Assembly (NCBI GenBank): GCA_018224345.1
Contig: JAGTUW010000039.1
Span: 1-21,771 of the forward strand
Source of the DNA: Bacteroidota bacterium
GTDB lineage: Bacteria > Bacteroidota > Ignavibacteria > SZUA-365
Length of the DNA stretch: 21,771 nt
Direction: 5' to 3'
Part shown: piece after piece, positions 1 through 8,339 of the stretch
How positions within the stretch are numbered: the stretch's first letter is position 1
Layout of the letters: each line of letters starts with the position of its first letter
Position numbers and translations under genes: made by a program
The notes under the pieces: generated by a model
Databases searched by the model: none
Told to the model about the DNA's origin: nothing
What the model saw: only the letters and a program-made list of their open reading frames with translations

Positions 1-114
1 AAGCCGAAAGCGGCAGCCAAGCCGAAAGCGGCAGCCAAGCCGAAAGCGGCAGCCAAGCCGAAAGCGGCAGCTGAATCGAAAACGGCAGCTGAATCGAAAA
101 CGGCAGCTGAATCT
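1..114 (+). repeat. In-frame 18-bp tandem repeats encoding KPKAAA/ESKTAA
   Basis: Four copies of an 18-bp unit run from 1 to 72; the first three are identical and the fourth differs only in its last base. Two copies of a diverged 18-bp unit (GAATCGAAAACGGCAGCT) cover 73-108, and a truncated unit begins at 109. The period is six codons, so copy-number change would lengthen or shorten the tail without a frameshift. The array begins at the window edge, so more copies may lie upstream. Confidence 0.95.
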
Positions 115-753
115 GACCGTGCCACAGCTAAGAAGTCCTCGACAAGCGCATCTGGCCGAAGGAGATCTGCCACGACTGCGAAGAACAAAGAAGTGCAGAA
201 GAAATCCGGAACCAGCGGAGCGCCCGCAGACGAAGCGGCACAGGAGGCACCGAAAAAGAGAAAATACACCCGTCGTATAAAGAAGATTTCAGTTCCGATT
301 CCGAAGTATCAGGGTAAGCAGGGCCTGCTCATCAAGAAGAAATGGGATATCCCTGTCAGCTTGAAACCTCTGGAAGAACAGTCCTACTCCAGGAAGGATC
401 TGGAATATTTCCGTGAGATCATATCTCAGAAAATCCATGACGCCAACGAGGAATTGTTGAGCATCGAAGATCGTCTCAGCGATTCCTCTTCAGGCGAATA
501 CAGTGAAGATTCCACATACTCCCTGCATATGGCGGATCAGGGTACGGATGCCATGGAACGAGAGAAGGCGTATCTGTTTGCTGCGCGCGAACGCAAATTC
601 ATTTCCCATCTGACCGACGCCCTGCAGCGGATCAAAAGTGGGAATTACGGTATCTGCATCGTTTGCGGCAATCTGATCGAGAAAGGCCGTCTCGAGGCCG
701 TGCCTCACGCCCGTATGTGCGTCAACTGCAAGCAGGAGACCAAGCTTCGTTGA
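1..753 (+). CDS. DksA/TraR-family C4 zinc-finger protein with histone H1-like N-terminal tail (5' partial)
   Basis: The reading frame is open from base 1, so the true start lies outside the window; a GTG at 193 is internal and unlikely to be the start. The first ~38 visible residues are six-residue repeats (KPKAAA four times, then ESKTAA twice), followed by a Lys/Ser/Thr/Arg-rich stretch and a basic KKRKYTRR segment, as in bacterial histone H1-like tails. The rest is a DksA/TraR-type domain: a coiled-coil-like helix region (around KDLEYFREIISQKIHDANEE) and a C-terminal C4 zinc finger, CIVC then CVNC about 20 residues later. DksA-family proteins bind RNA polymerase through the secondary channel and tune rRNA and stress promoters; the tail suggests additional nucleic-acid binding, which is inference. 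lspA follows 26 nt downstream, so the two are probably co-transcribed. The family call is secure; whether it acts as DksA is not. Confidence 0.88.
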   Translation, partial: KPKAAAKPKAAAKPKAAAKPKAAAESKTAAESKTAAESDRATAKKSSTSASGRRRSATTAKNKEVQKKSGTSGAPADEAAQEAPKKRKYTRRIKKISVPIPKYQGKQGLLIKKKWDIPVSLKPLEEQSYSRKDLEYFREIISQKIHDANEELLSIEDRLSDSSSGEYSEDSTYSLHMADQGTDAMEREKAYLFAARERKFISHLTDALQRIKSGNYGICIVCGNLIEKGRLEAVPHARMCVNCKQETKLR

Positions 754-779
754 CAACGCTCGATGCGAAGCTGTATGAT

Positions 780-1385
780 ATGCGTATACTCTGGATTTCG
801 TTCGCGATACTGCTTGCAGATCAGCTAAGCAAGTTGTTGGTCAAAGGTGTCAGCATCCCGGTACTCGGTGTGATGATTGAGGGAATGCAATATGGTGAAT
901 CGGTTCATGTGCTTGGGGACTGGCTGAAAATCACCTATATCGAGAATCCGTACATGGCATTCGGTATTGATATTGCCGGGAAGCTGTTTCTCGTCGTTTT
1001 CTCTTTTATCGCGGTAATTGGCATTCTCATCTTTCTCTATCGCAACAGGCAGGCGGCGTATCCATTACGTCTTTCCCTGGCAATGATACTGGCGGGTGCG
1101 ATAGGCAATCTGCTGGATCGCACATTCTATGGACTTATGAATGATGCTCCCTTGTTTTACGGGAATGTCGTCGATTTCATTGATCTTGATCTGTTCACAA
1201 TCCAGTTTTCATCATCTTCATTCAAATTCTGGCCGATCTTCAATATTGCCGATGCGGCGGTGTCAGTCGGTGTTGTGTTGTTACTTATTGTCGGTATTCC
1301 GAGGGAAGAGAAGGAACGTGCCGCTGAGAACCCCTCAAATCCATCCGTGAAGCCTCCCGGAAGCGACAATCCTGCGCATGAATGA
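780..1385 (+). CDS. lspA: Lipoprotein signal peptidase (signal peptidase II)
   Basis: Inner-membrane aspartyl protease that removes signal peptides from diacylglyceryl-modified prolipoproteins. The 201-residue product has four hydrophobic segments (about residues 3-20, 66-87, 95-112 and 154-173). The catalytic motifs are VVDF with Asp132 and FNIADAAV with Asp158, and the GNLLDR motif lies at 109-114. It is longer than the ~160-170 residues of E. coli LspA because of a larger loop between GNLLDR and VVDF, a linker before the second Asp, and a charged/Pro-rich C-terminal tail of about 27 residues. I chose ATG 780, which starts directly at the first membrane helix; an in-frame TTG at 750 overlapping the upstream stop is a coupled alternative. 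The last 8 nt overlap the start of the next gene. Confidence 0.93.
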   Translation: MRILWISFAILLADQLSKLLVKGVSIPVLGVMIEGMQYGESVHVLGDWLKITYIENPYMAFGIDIAGKLFLVVFSFIAVIGILIFLYRNRQAAYPLRLSLAMILAGAIGNLLDRTFYGLMNDAPLFYGNVVDFIDLDLFTIQFSSSSFKFWPIFNIADAAVSVGVVLLLIVGIPREEKERAAENPSNPSVKPPGSDNPAHE

Positions 1386-2412
1386 TTCACTCCCTCCGGA
1401 TTCTTCGATGGAGCCTGATGATGTCGATGATATGAATCCGGAAATCACTCGTTACGAACTGCACGCCGCACCGAATGCGAAGAAGGTGCGCCTCGATAAG
1501 TTCATCACACGCAGCGTCGAGAATGCGACACGGACAAAAGTACAACAGTTGATCGAAGCCGGTGGCGTTACCATCGGCGGTGTCGTCGTCACGAAATCCG
1601 GACGCCTGGTTTGTCCGGGTGACACCGTCATCTGTACCGTACCAAAAGCACCTCCACCCGAAGTCCTCCCCGAAGCAATTCCACTCGATATTGTTTATGA
1701 GGATGCATCTGTCATTATCGTCAACAAACCGCCCGGTATGGTCACACATCCCGCGTACGGAAACTACAGCGGGACGCTTGTAAACGGTTTGCTCCATCAT
1801 ACCGAAAGGCTCTCGCGGGAGCGAGGAGACGACAGACCTGGCATTCTCCATAGACTCGACAAGGACACTTCCGGTTTGCTGGCCGTCGCGAAAAATTCCC
1901 ACGCGCATCAATTCATCGCACGGCAATTCGCCGACCACAGCATCGAACGGGAATATTACGCCATCGTATGGGGCTGCCCGCAACCCTCAAGTGATATGAT
2001 TGAAGCCCCGCTTGCTCGACATCGCAGTGACCGCAAGAAAATCGCGGTGGTTGAGGGCGGGAAACCCGCCATCACAGAATACACTACACTGGAAGATTTC
2101 GGTTTCCTCTCGCTGCTTCGTGTGAAGTTGCGTACCGGACGCACACATCAGATTCGCGTCCATATGGCCTTCCGGAAGTATCCTGTCTTCGGAGACCCTG
2201 CATATGGGGGAAGACGCATTCACTACGGCTCCGTGACAGGACGGTTCAAAAATTTTATCAACGAACTTCTTGTGTTGCTGCCACGTCAGGCTCTGCACGC
2301 ACGAACACTCGGTTTTGTGCATCCTGAATCGAGGGAACAGGTTTTTTTCGAATGCGAACTTCCCGGGGATATGCGCGAGGCGCTTGCACGCATTCGTGCA
2401 TTCACTCAGTAG
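1378..2412 (+). CDS. rluD: RluA/RluD-family 23S rRNA pseudouridine synthase
   Basis: Converts specific uridines of rRNA to pseudouridine. The 344-residue protein has an S4 RNA-binding domain (about residues 37-85, VRLDKFI...) followed by a catalytic domain carrying the family signature HRLDKDTSG at 158-166, with Asp161 as the catalytic residue. The later LRTGRTHQIRVH segment and the LPRQALHA/GFVHP segment are also typical of RluD. ATG 1378 overlaps the lspA stop by 8 nt, indicating translational coupling; the acidic N-terminal ~25 residues are not conserved, so ATG 1411 or 1432 could be the true start. The stop overlaps the stop of the convergent agmatinase-like gene by 7 nt, leaving no room for a separate terminator. 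The exact target (RluD, RluC or RluA type) cannot be fixed, but the S4 domain argues against RluA. Confidence 0.9.
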   Translation: MNDSLPPDSSMEPDDVDDMNPEITRYELHAAPNAKKVRLDKFITRSVENATRTKVQQLIEAGGVTIGGVVVTKSGRLVCPGDTVICTVPKAPPPEVLPEAIPLDIVYEDASVIIVNKPPGMVTHPAYGNYSGTLVNGLLHHTERLSRERGDDRPGILHRLDKDTSGLLAVAKNSHAHQFIARQFADHSIEREYYAIVWGCPQPSSDMIEAPLARHRSDRKKIAVVEGGKPAITEYTTLEDFGFLSLLRVKLRTGRTHQIRVHMAFRKYPVFGDPAYGGRRIHYGSVTGRFKNFINELLVLLPRQALHARTLGFVHPESREQVFFECELPGDMREALARIRAFTQ

Positions 2413-3344
2413 GTGTACTCTGAGCCTGCTCCGGCATCCGTGCCCGACTGGCAATTCGCAAAAGCAGCGTTGAGAATTTTGCTGACGAGTTTGGCCGCCA
2501 GAAAATCAGGCCCGGGCGTACCCGCAACGGGGGCAAGCTCGACGAGATCGAATCCTGCGATGTGCCTGTGCTTCCCGATCAGCTTGAGTAAACGAATTGT
2601 TTCATCCCAGAGAAGGCCACCTGGTTCGGGGGTGCCGGTCGACGGCATGATCGAGGGGTCCAGTCCGTCGATATCGAAGGTGATATAGACCTGCTCTCCG
2701 AGAGCATCGAGGACACGTTCCATCCACGATTGTCCGTATAAACCTTGACGTATCTTCCAGGAGAAAAAGGTGTGTATCCCTTCTTTCCTGATCCGCTCGA
2801 ATTCCTCCTGGCATTGGGCACGAATACCGACCTGGACGACACGCCCGGGGGAGACGGACTCACAGATACGTGCCATGACGGATGCATGGCTGAGTGGATT
2901 CCCTTCATAGGATTCACGCAGATCGGAATGTGCGTCAATCTGCAGAACAGTGATTTCCGGATACTTCTCGAGATATGCTCGAACAGGGGCCGCGGATATG
3001 CTGTGTTCTCCTCCCAGTGTCACGACAAATTTATTCAGTCCGAGCAGACGACGTACCTGATCTTCGATCAGAGACAAGGCAGCCTCATCCGTGGCATCGG
3101 TAAAGTCAATGGGGGCGAGTGCAGCGATACCTATGTCCTTCCCAATATCGCGCTGAAACTCCTCGTCCCAGAATTCCACGAAATGTGAGGCCGCGAGTAT
3201 GGCCTGAGGCCCTCCTGCCGTCCCATGTCCATAGGATACAGTCCGTTCGTAAGGGGCGGAAACGATCGCAATTTTGGAGCCCTCGAGTGAAGATCGGCTT
3301 GCATCAAGTCCGAGGAAATTGGATTCCGTATCAAGTGTATGCAT
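2406..3344 (-). CDS. speB: Agmatinase/arginase (ureohydrolase) family enzyme
   Basis: Binuclear Mn2+ enzyme of the ureohydrolase fold; the closest functional call is agmatinase, which hydrolyses agmatine to putrescine and urea. The 312-residue product has the metal-binding motifs GGEHS (111-115, His114), DAHSDLR (137-143) and DIDGLDPS (224-231), plus the PxxxxSYGHGTAGGPQAI N-terminal motif. Length and the SHASVMARI loop fit agmatinase better than arginase, but formimidoylglutamase or guanidinobutyrase cannot be excluded by eye. The start is preceded by a GAGG-type Shine-Dalgarno 7-8 nt upstream. It lies 60 nt downstream of the T9SS protease gene on the same strand and is probably co-transcribed. 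No other polyamine gene is visible. Its 3' end overlaps the convergent rluD. Confidence 0.88.
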   Translation of the reverse strand: MHTLDTESNFLGLDASRSSLEGSKIAIVSAPYERTVSYGHGTAGGPQAILAASHFVEFWDEEFQRDIGKDIGIAALAPIDFTDATDEAALSLIEDQVRRLLGLNKFVVTLGGEHSISAAPVRAYLEKYPEITVLQIDAHSDLRESYEGNPLSHASVMARICESVSPGRVVQVGIRAQCQEEFERIRKEGIHTFFSWKIRQGLYGQSWMERVLDALGEQVYITFDIDGLDPSIMPSTGTPEPGGLLWDETIRLLKLIGKHRHIAGFDLVELAPVAGTPGPDFLAAKLVSKILNAAFANCQSGTDAGAGSEYTY

Positions 3345-3404
3345 GGTGCGTACCTCGGTGCATGTTGTGAGCGTCGGACGCCGCCTGCTCGTGTGCGTGC
3401 ATTC

Positions 3405-5174
3405 TCAGCGTACAATAAGCAGTGGTTGCGTGTGATTGCCGTCCGGACCGATAAGAAGAAGACGGTATGTTCCAGGGCGAAGGCCGGCAGTCTGGAAGTT
3501 ACGCTGATGTGTCCCGGAGGAGATATATGAATCAACCAGTAAACGCACCTCTCTCCCGAGCAAATCGAATATACTGATGCGAATTCTGCCGGATTCCCTG
3601 GTGGAAAACGTTACGATGCCGTTTTCTCCCGAAGGAAGCGGATGAGGATAGGGAGGGGAGAGCGTGCTCATGCGTTGCTCTGTCTGTTCCACTGAGAGAA
3701 TGACAGGCTCGCGATAGGAGATGCGCACAGTTGCCGCATTCTCGTTCATCTCCAGCAGATTGATATGAAGATTGGTACGAATTGTATCCCGGCCGAAAAT
3801 AAAATCCGGGGTCGGATTTTTCATCACAGAGAAGTTGGGTCTCTGCATGGTGAAGGCGGAACGTGCATCCCCCCACCAGCCGGGCGCCCAGTAGTTCTTT
3901 CCGTTCAGTGGAATGCGTTGAAAACGGTTATATCCGGTCAATGCTGACGGGCGCAGTGGATAGATGGTATTTGACGCACTGTCGAGTGCCCACTCAAAAG
4001 CGCCTTCTGCACTGATGAGTTGCACTTTCTTCTGATTATGACCCCAGCTGTCATAGATGCGGAAGATATACAGACCCTGGGCAGGAGCGGTATCCCATTC
4101 CGAAACATTTTGTCTGTACTCAAGACTGAAATATCCGCGATCAAGCGCCGGTATGGGAATGAGGAGTGCATCACCGGTCGTGACATAATCCTTGAGCTGT
4201 ATGGTCGTATCGATGCCCGGAGTGCTTTCTCTGTATGAAATATATCCGGCGAGGTGACGCTCGAAGCTGTTCATTGCATACCCGTTGCCCGCGTTCCCCA
4301 TGACACCGAGACCTCCGTACAGTTCGGCGGGATGTCCTTCGCCAAAAAACTTATGGCCCAGTTCATGAATGGTGACATTGAAGGCATGCTCGGCACCGAC
4401 GACAAGACGGTAGCCGGGTGAACGCGTGATGGTCAGTCCGGAAGCCCCAGCATCATTGTAGAATCCGGTACCACCATAGACCCAGCGGGAGAGTGTGGAA
4501 TCCAGAAAATGATACCCGGCGAATCCAAGATCGGAGACACCCGAAAAAGGAAGAAAATTCGTATTTGCGATACTGCGAAAAATACAAATAATGAGATCTA
4601 TCTTGCCGTCGGGTCCCGGTTCAACGCGATACGCCTTGTTCTCGGAATTCCATAAGTCATACTCTGCGAAATCCACAACAGAATTGAGTGAGTCTACGAT
4701 CTCGCGGATAGCGTCCCCGAAATTCTTATTCCAGTAGACATACTGCTCTTCCGTTTTCCCAGTGATCATAAGGGATTGATGAACGTCAAGTCGAACATCG
4801 AGTTGGCCGAATGACATATCGTGGAAGTACTGTCCGAGTCGCTCTGCGTACTCATTCGCCCAGAATGGCATCGAGCCGAGCGGCCACTGAGCATCCGTGT
4901 TTTTGTCACTGCCCGTCTGTATGAAAACGACGAGCCCTCTGATATGTCCCTTTGTCGGGAGCCAGGATCCACTGTGGGGCGTGATTCCCTTCCCAAGTGT
5001 GGATGGCTGTTCTTCGCAAGTGCCACAGGTATACGCCGCTGGTGTGTGCGACCCGGTCTGGGCATAGGATATGAGTGAAGCGAACAGCAGCAGAATGGGG
5101 ATCAGCCGTCCGGAAGCGGGAAGTATAGGGAAGGCGAAGCGAAGGAGTTTGAGGGAATCGCTGCTGAGTTTCAT
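3405..5174 (-). CDS. Secreted M6-like metalloprotease with T9SS C-terminal sorting domain
   Basis: 589 residues. The N-terminus has a long positively charged region and a hydrophobic core (about 24-37, ending SYA before QTG), consistent with a Sec signal peptide. The putative protease core carries HELGH at 270-274, another His at 281 and GVMGN at 290-294, a layout resembling M6/immune-inhibitor-A peptidases, where the zinc site is followed by a GxWDxMG-like motif. The C-terminus is a type A T9SS sorting domain: YPHPLP (509-514), IFDLLGREV (535-543) and GLRPGTYRLLL (564-574). The protein is therefore predicted to cross the outer membrane by T9SS and be cell-attached or released. Its ATG overlaps the methyltransferase stop (ATGA), implying coupling. 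Whether it is an active peptidase is inference; the spacing to the third His is one residue longer than the usual metzincin motif. Confidence 0.85.
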   Translation of the reverse strand: MKLSSDSLKLLRFAFPILPASGRLIPILLLFASLISYAQTGSHTPAAYTCGTCEEQPSTLGKGITPHSGSWLPTKGHIRGLVVFIQTGSDKNTDAQWPLGSMPFWANEYAERLGQYFHDMSFGQLDVRLDVHQSLMITGKTEEQYVYWNKNFGDAIREIVDSLNSVVDFAEYDLWNSENKAYRVEPGPDGKIDLIICIFRSIANTNFLPFSGVSDLGFAGYHFLDSTLSRWVYGGTGFYNDAGASGLTITRSPGYRLVVGAEHAFNVTIHELGHKFFGEGHPAELYGGLGVMGNAGNGYAMNSFERHLAGYISYRESTPGIDTTIQLKDYVTTGDALLIPIPALDRGYFSLEYRQNVSEWDTAPAQGLYIFRIYDSWGHNQKKVQLISAEGAFEWALDSASNTIYPLRPSALTGYNRFQRIPLNGKNYWAPGWWGDARSAFTMQRPNFSVMKNPTPDFIFGRDTIRTNLHINLLEMNENAATVRISYREPVILSVEQTEQRMSTLSPPYPHPLPSGENGIVTFSTRESGRIRISIFDLLGREVRLLVDSYISSGTHQRNFQTAGLRPGTYRLLLIGPDGNHTQPLLIVR

Positions 5175-5956
5175 GTGCTGGGTAATTTCTCGGCGGAGAT
5201 GATGATGGTATGAGGCTTCCGTACAAGCAAGTTACTCAATCGATCGATTATTTTCCAAAGCCGGAAGGGAAGAAAACGCAGAAGCCAGGAGATACGGAGA
5301 AAGACCAGTGCCTTGTTCTGAAACAGGAAATGACGAATTCCGGTCAATTTTGCCGTGAGGAAGATTTCGGAGAGGGAGTGTTCGTCAAAGGAGTGCAGAT
5401 GGGCATTGGCTGGCGTCGGTTGATTGCAATGGATACAGAGATAGTATCGCAAGTGCTCCCTGTACGGTGTGCTGACGATATAGCGGCCTCGCGGTGCGAG
5501 CACTGCCGCAGCTTCCCGAACCGCCTGCCCGGGATGATTGAGATGCTCAAGGATTTCCGAGGCGATGACGGTGTCAAAGCTCCCTGTACGAAAGGGCAGC
5601 TGTTCGGCATCAGCGGCGACGAGCAGGGCATCGGGGTGTTGCCGGCGGAGCTTACGGAGATTTGTCAGACCGAGATCAGCAGAAACAACCGTGGCTTCGG
5701 GTATACGTTGTGCAAGTGAAGCGTGCAGCCACCCTCCACCGCTCCCGATATCGAGTATACGAGATCCACGGTGCGGAGGGATTTCGTGCATGACAGCTTG
5801 TTGAATCCGTATCGCTGCGTCGAGATCCGCACCGGAACGCTCGGCGAAGTAATCGAATTCATCGGCGTCACGTTTGTAGTGAGCGGTATGATCGGCGAGT
5901 TTCATCATGTTCAATCTACACTGCTTTTCATGCGTGAAACAAATTGTCTTCTTCAT
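5171..5956 (-). CDS. Class I SAM-dependent methyltransferase
   Basis: 261 residues with a Rossmann-type methyltransferase core: motif I ILDIGSGGG at about 67-75, an acidic residue at the end of strand 2 (SADLG, 92-96), DAEQLPF (116-122) for adenine binding, and ASEILEHLNHPG (132-143) as post-motif. It belongs to the UbiE/Methyltransf_11 group; the substrate cannot be read from the sequence. The C-terminal third contains CIHC and a hydrophobic stretch (LRISWLLRFLPF) that may associate with membrane or lipid. The start is uncertain: ATG 5956 is given, but ATG 5908 or 5905 (MMKLADH...) is also plausible, and no clear Shine-Dalgarno separates them. It is the first gene of a three-gene minus-strand group and is divergent from the debranching enzyme. 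Confidence 0.85.
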   Translation of the reverse strand: MKKTICFTHEKQCRLNMMKLADHTAHYKRDADEFDYFAERSGADLDAAIRIQQAVMHEIPPHRGSRILDIGSGGGWLHASLAQRIPEATVVSADLGLTNLRKLRRQHPDALLVAADAEQLPFRTGSFDTVIASEILEHLNHPGQAVREAAAVLAPRGRYIVSTPYREHLRYYLCIHCNQPTPANAHLHSFDEHSLSEIFLTAKLTGIRHFLFQNKALVFLRISWLLRFLPFRLWKIIDRLSNLLVRKPHTIIISAEKLPST

Positions 5957-6017
5957 GTGGGTGTTCTATCTTTCATCGGTCAGCAACGCGCCGGGATACA
6001 AATCGCCCGGATAATCG

Positions 6018-6027
6018 CACACGTGTG
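6018..6027. promoter_or_regulatory. 10-bp palindrome in divergent intergenic region
   Basis: CACACGTGTG is a perfect palindrome lying midway between the divergent methyltransferase and debranching-enzyme starts. It could be half of a regulator-binding site, but a 10-bp palindrome can also occur by chance. No regulator is encoded nearby to match it. Confidence 0.25.
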
Positions 6028-6054
6028 TCTGTGCTGATGCTAACCGCTTTTTTC

Positions 6055-6069
6055 ATTATTCAGAATAAT
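6055..6069. promoter_or_regulatory. 7-1-7 inverted repeat immediately upstream of the debranching-enzyme start
   Basis: ATTATTC-A-GAATAAT is a perfect inverted repeat with a single central base. It ends 5 nt before the ATG at 6075 and occupies the position where a Shine-Dalgarno would be expected; none is seen. A T-run (6048-6053) precedes it. It may be an operator or an mRNA hairpin controlling translation initiation; which one is inference. Confidence 0.4.
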
Positions 6070-6074
6070 CGCGC

Positions 6075-8300
6075 ATGCAACTGTTCAACGCTCTGCTGGA
6101 AGCACCGGATCGCATCAGACTCAATTTTTCCGAAGCGCCGGATTCCGTTTCCCGTCGGGATGTCCTCCTCACGCCCTATGTCGCGATCAAATCCATAAAG
6201 AGTGAGGGCTTCGACTTGCTTCTGGAGACTGATGAATTGAAGCTCTGCAAGGAGTACACCGTGCTCATTCGCGGCATCGGTATGCTGCCTGTAGATAGCA
6301 TCCCCTGTCTGCAGTCCCTGAAAAGCGATGTCCCGCTGGGGTGTCGCCAGGAGCAGGGATATCTTGTCTTTCGTCTGTTCGCACCACGGGCGACATCCGT
6401 ACGGCTCCATCTTTATGACAGGCCGGATCAGAGCATAGGCACGGAATATTTTCTGGTCCATGGTAAAGATGGTGTCTGGGAGCTTGCGCTTCCGGAGACG
6501 CTGCGTGAGAAGTACTATGCGTATCGTGTGGAAGGTCCACACGGAAAGGAAGAGCATTTCAACGGACAGATCACCATCGCTGATCCCTATGCGCACGCGA
6601 TCGTTGCAGCAAACAGCTGGCGGCAACAGGCGAAGTGCGTGCTGCCTGCGGAGTATCCGGCCTATGACTGGGAAGATGATGATTTCGTGACCATCGACCC
6701 CGCTGATCTTGTGATCTACGAACTGCACGTACGTGACATGACAGCGCATGCTTCGAGCGGTGTTGACACACGGTATGCCGGCAGTTACAGAGCGCTGGCC
6801 GAAGCAGGGAAGAGGGGAGGCTTTGACCATATTCGTTCGTTGGGTGTCAATGCCGTGGAATTGCTGCCTTGCCAACATTTCGCGGCCATAGAACCTCCTT
6901 ATAAAAGACATGTCGCCGGCGGTCTCTATAATCACTGGAATCCGTATGAGCGCAATCACTGGGGGTACATGACTTCGTTTTTCTTCGCTCCCGAACCCCG
7001 GTATTCAGAATACGCTCGGACAGAAGACGGCAGCTGGAATACCGCGGCTCCGTTGCACTGCAATGAATTCCGTGATATGGTAAAGGCCTTTCATCGCGCT
7101 GATATTGCCGTTATCATGGATGTGGTCTACAATCATACTTCGCAATACGATTATCAGCCACTGAAATACATCGACCGGAAATACTATTATCGCCGTGACG
7201 GGCATGGACATTTCCTCGGTGAAAGCGGGTGCGGAAACGATCTTGCAACAGAGATGCCGATGACACGACGGCTTATCGTCGACAGTATCCTGCACTGGAT
7301 GCGGGAATACCATATTGACGGCTTTCGTTTTGATCTTGCCGCGATGATCGATGATGATACGCTGATCGCCGTGCGTGATGCCGCCCGTGCCATCAATCCT
7401 GACGTCATTCTTATTGCAGAACCCTGGGGTGGTGGGCGCTATGACCTGCATCGCTTCTCGGCACTGGGTATGCAGGCCTGGAATGATGTGTTCCGTAATA
7501 CAATCAAAGGCAGCGATCCGCTGCACGATCCCGGCTACCTGTTCGGGTCCCGGGCAGGGAGCAATTCGCCAGAGTATGGGACATGGCTGCTCGGATCGGT
7601 ACAGCAGAGCGGTGGTCCGTTTCTTACACATGCGCATTCCGTCAACTACCTCGAATCACATGACGGTTATACACTCGGTGATTTCATACGAATCGCTACA
7701 GGCCTCGCCAGGCCGGGAGTGCCCGTCGAAGATATCGAGTCGCATGTCAGATTGAAGCCGGAGCAGATGCGCATCGCCAAACTTGCCGCGGCCATGCTGC
7801 TGATGGCACGTGGCGCGGTGATGGTGCATGCAGGACAGGAATACGCCCGCAGCAGGATCATCGCTGATCGCGGTATTCCCGATGTAAAAGCCTGCGTAGT
7901 CGATCACAACAGCTATGAGAAAGACGATGAGACGAATTGGCTGAATTATGAGCACGCGGAATGGAACAGGGAATTGATGACATACTACCAGGGGCTCATC
8001 GATCTGAGGAGGCATCGCGACACACTGCGACATGCCCCTATCGAGAACTACAACTATCTGGCCGCCGATATACAGCAGGCAGGCGGATACCATATTACAG
8101 GTGTCCCGGGGGAAATGGACCTTATCGTACTGTTCAATGGGAGTACCGGGGATACTGCTCAGTTTTCCCTGCCATCGGCCGATTGGGTGGTGTTGGTCGA
8201 TGAGGATATTGCCGGAACGCAGGGACGGCGCCATCTTGAGCAAGGTGGTGTTGCGGTCCCTCCGAGTGCATGCGTGGTTCTTGAACAGCGGCGTGCCTGA
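6075..8300 (+). CDS. GH13 glycogen/starch debranching enzyme (pullulanase/isoamylase type)
   Basis: 741 residues. Hydrolyses alpha-1,6 branch points of glycogen-like glucans. An N-terminal beta domain (1-90) resembling type I pullulanase N domains is followed by CBM48 (about 95-170, FRLFAPRATSVRLHLYD). The GH13 barrel contains VIYELHVRD (213-221), region I DVVYNH (349-354), region II GFRFDLAA with nucleophile Asp420, acid/base Glu449 in AEPW, and stabiliser Asp530 in ESHDG. NHWGY at 294-298 matches the isoamylase-like version of the motif that is YNWGYDP in pullulanases, so the enzyme sits between the two labels by eye. No signal peptide is visible, so it is probably cytoplasmic. It is convergent with glgB 39 bp away. 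No Shine-Dalgarno is obvious; an inverted repeat abuts the start. Confidence 0.87.
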   Translation: MQLFNALLEAPDRIRLNFSEAPDSVSRRDVLLTPYVAIKSIKSEGFDLLLETDELKLCKEYTVLIRGIGMLPVDSIPCLQSLKSDVPLGCRQEQGYLVFRLFAPRATSVRLHLYDRPDQSIGTEYFLVHGKDGVWELALPETLREKYYAYRVEGPHGKEEHFNGQITIADPYAHAIVAANSWRQQAKCVLPAEYPAYDWEDDDFVTIDPADLVIYELHVRDMTAHASSGVDTRYAGSYRALAEAGKRGGFDHIRSLGVNAVELLPCQHFAAIEPPYKRHVAGGLYNHWNPYERNHWGYMTSFFFAPEPRYSEYARTEDGSWNTAAPLHCNEFRDMVKAFHRADIAVIMDVVYNHTSQYDYQPLKYIDRKYYYRRDGHGHFLGESGCGNDLATEMPMTRRLIVDSILHWMREYHIDGFRFDLAAMIDDDTLIAVRDAARAINPDVILIAEPWGGGRYDLHRFSALGMQAWNDVFRNTIKGSDPLHDPGYLFGSRAGSNSPEYGTWLLGSVQQSGGPFLTHAHSVNYLESHDGYTLGDFIRIATGLARPGVPVEDIESHVRLKPEQMRIAKLAAAMLLMARGAVMVHAGQEYARSRIIADRGIPDVKACVVDHNSYEKDDETNWLNYEHAEWNRELMTYYQGLIDLRRHRDTLRHAPIENYNYLAADIQQAGGYHITGVPGEMDLIVLFNGSTGDTAQFSLPSADWVVLVDEDIAGTQGRRHLEQGGVAVPPSACVVLEQRRA

Positions 8301-8339
8301 TAGCAAACCTGATCCCCGTAACGCTCCGGGATGGTCAGT

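Noticed and set aside
1..114. CRISPR-like or mobile repeat array
   Set aside because: The repeats are contiguous without spacers and lie in an open reading frame; they are coding tandem repeats.
1387..1983. 198-residue minus-strand open frame
   Set aside because: Antisense to the rluD N-terminal half, with no motif and no ribosome site.
6060..6959. 299-residue minus-strand open frame
   Set aside because: It lies wholly opposite the debranching-enzyme gene, has no recognisable domain, and its composition follows from the codon use of the sense gene.
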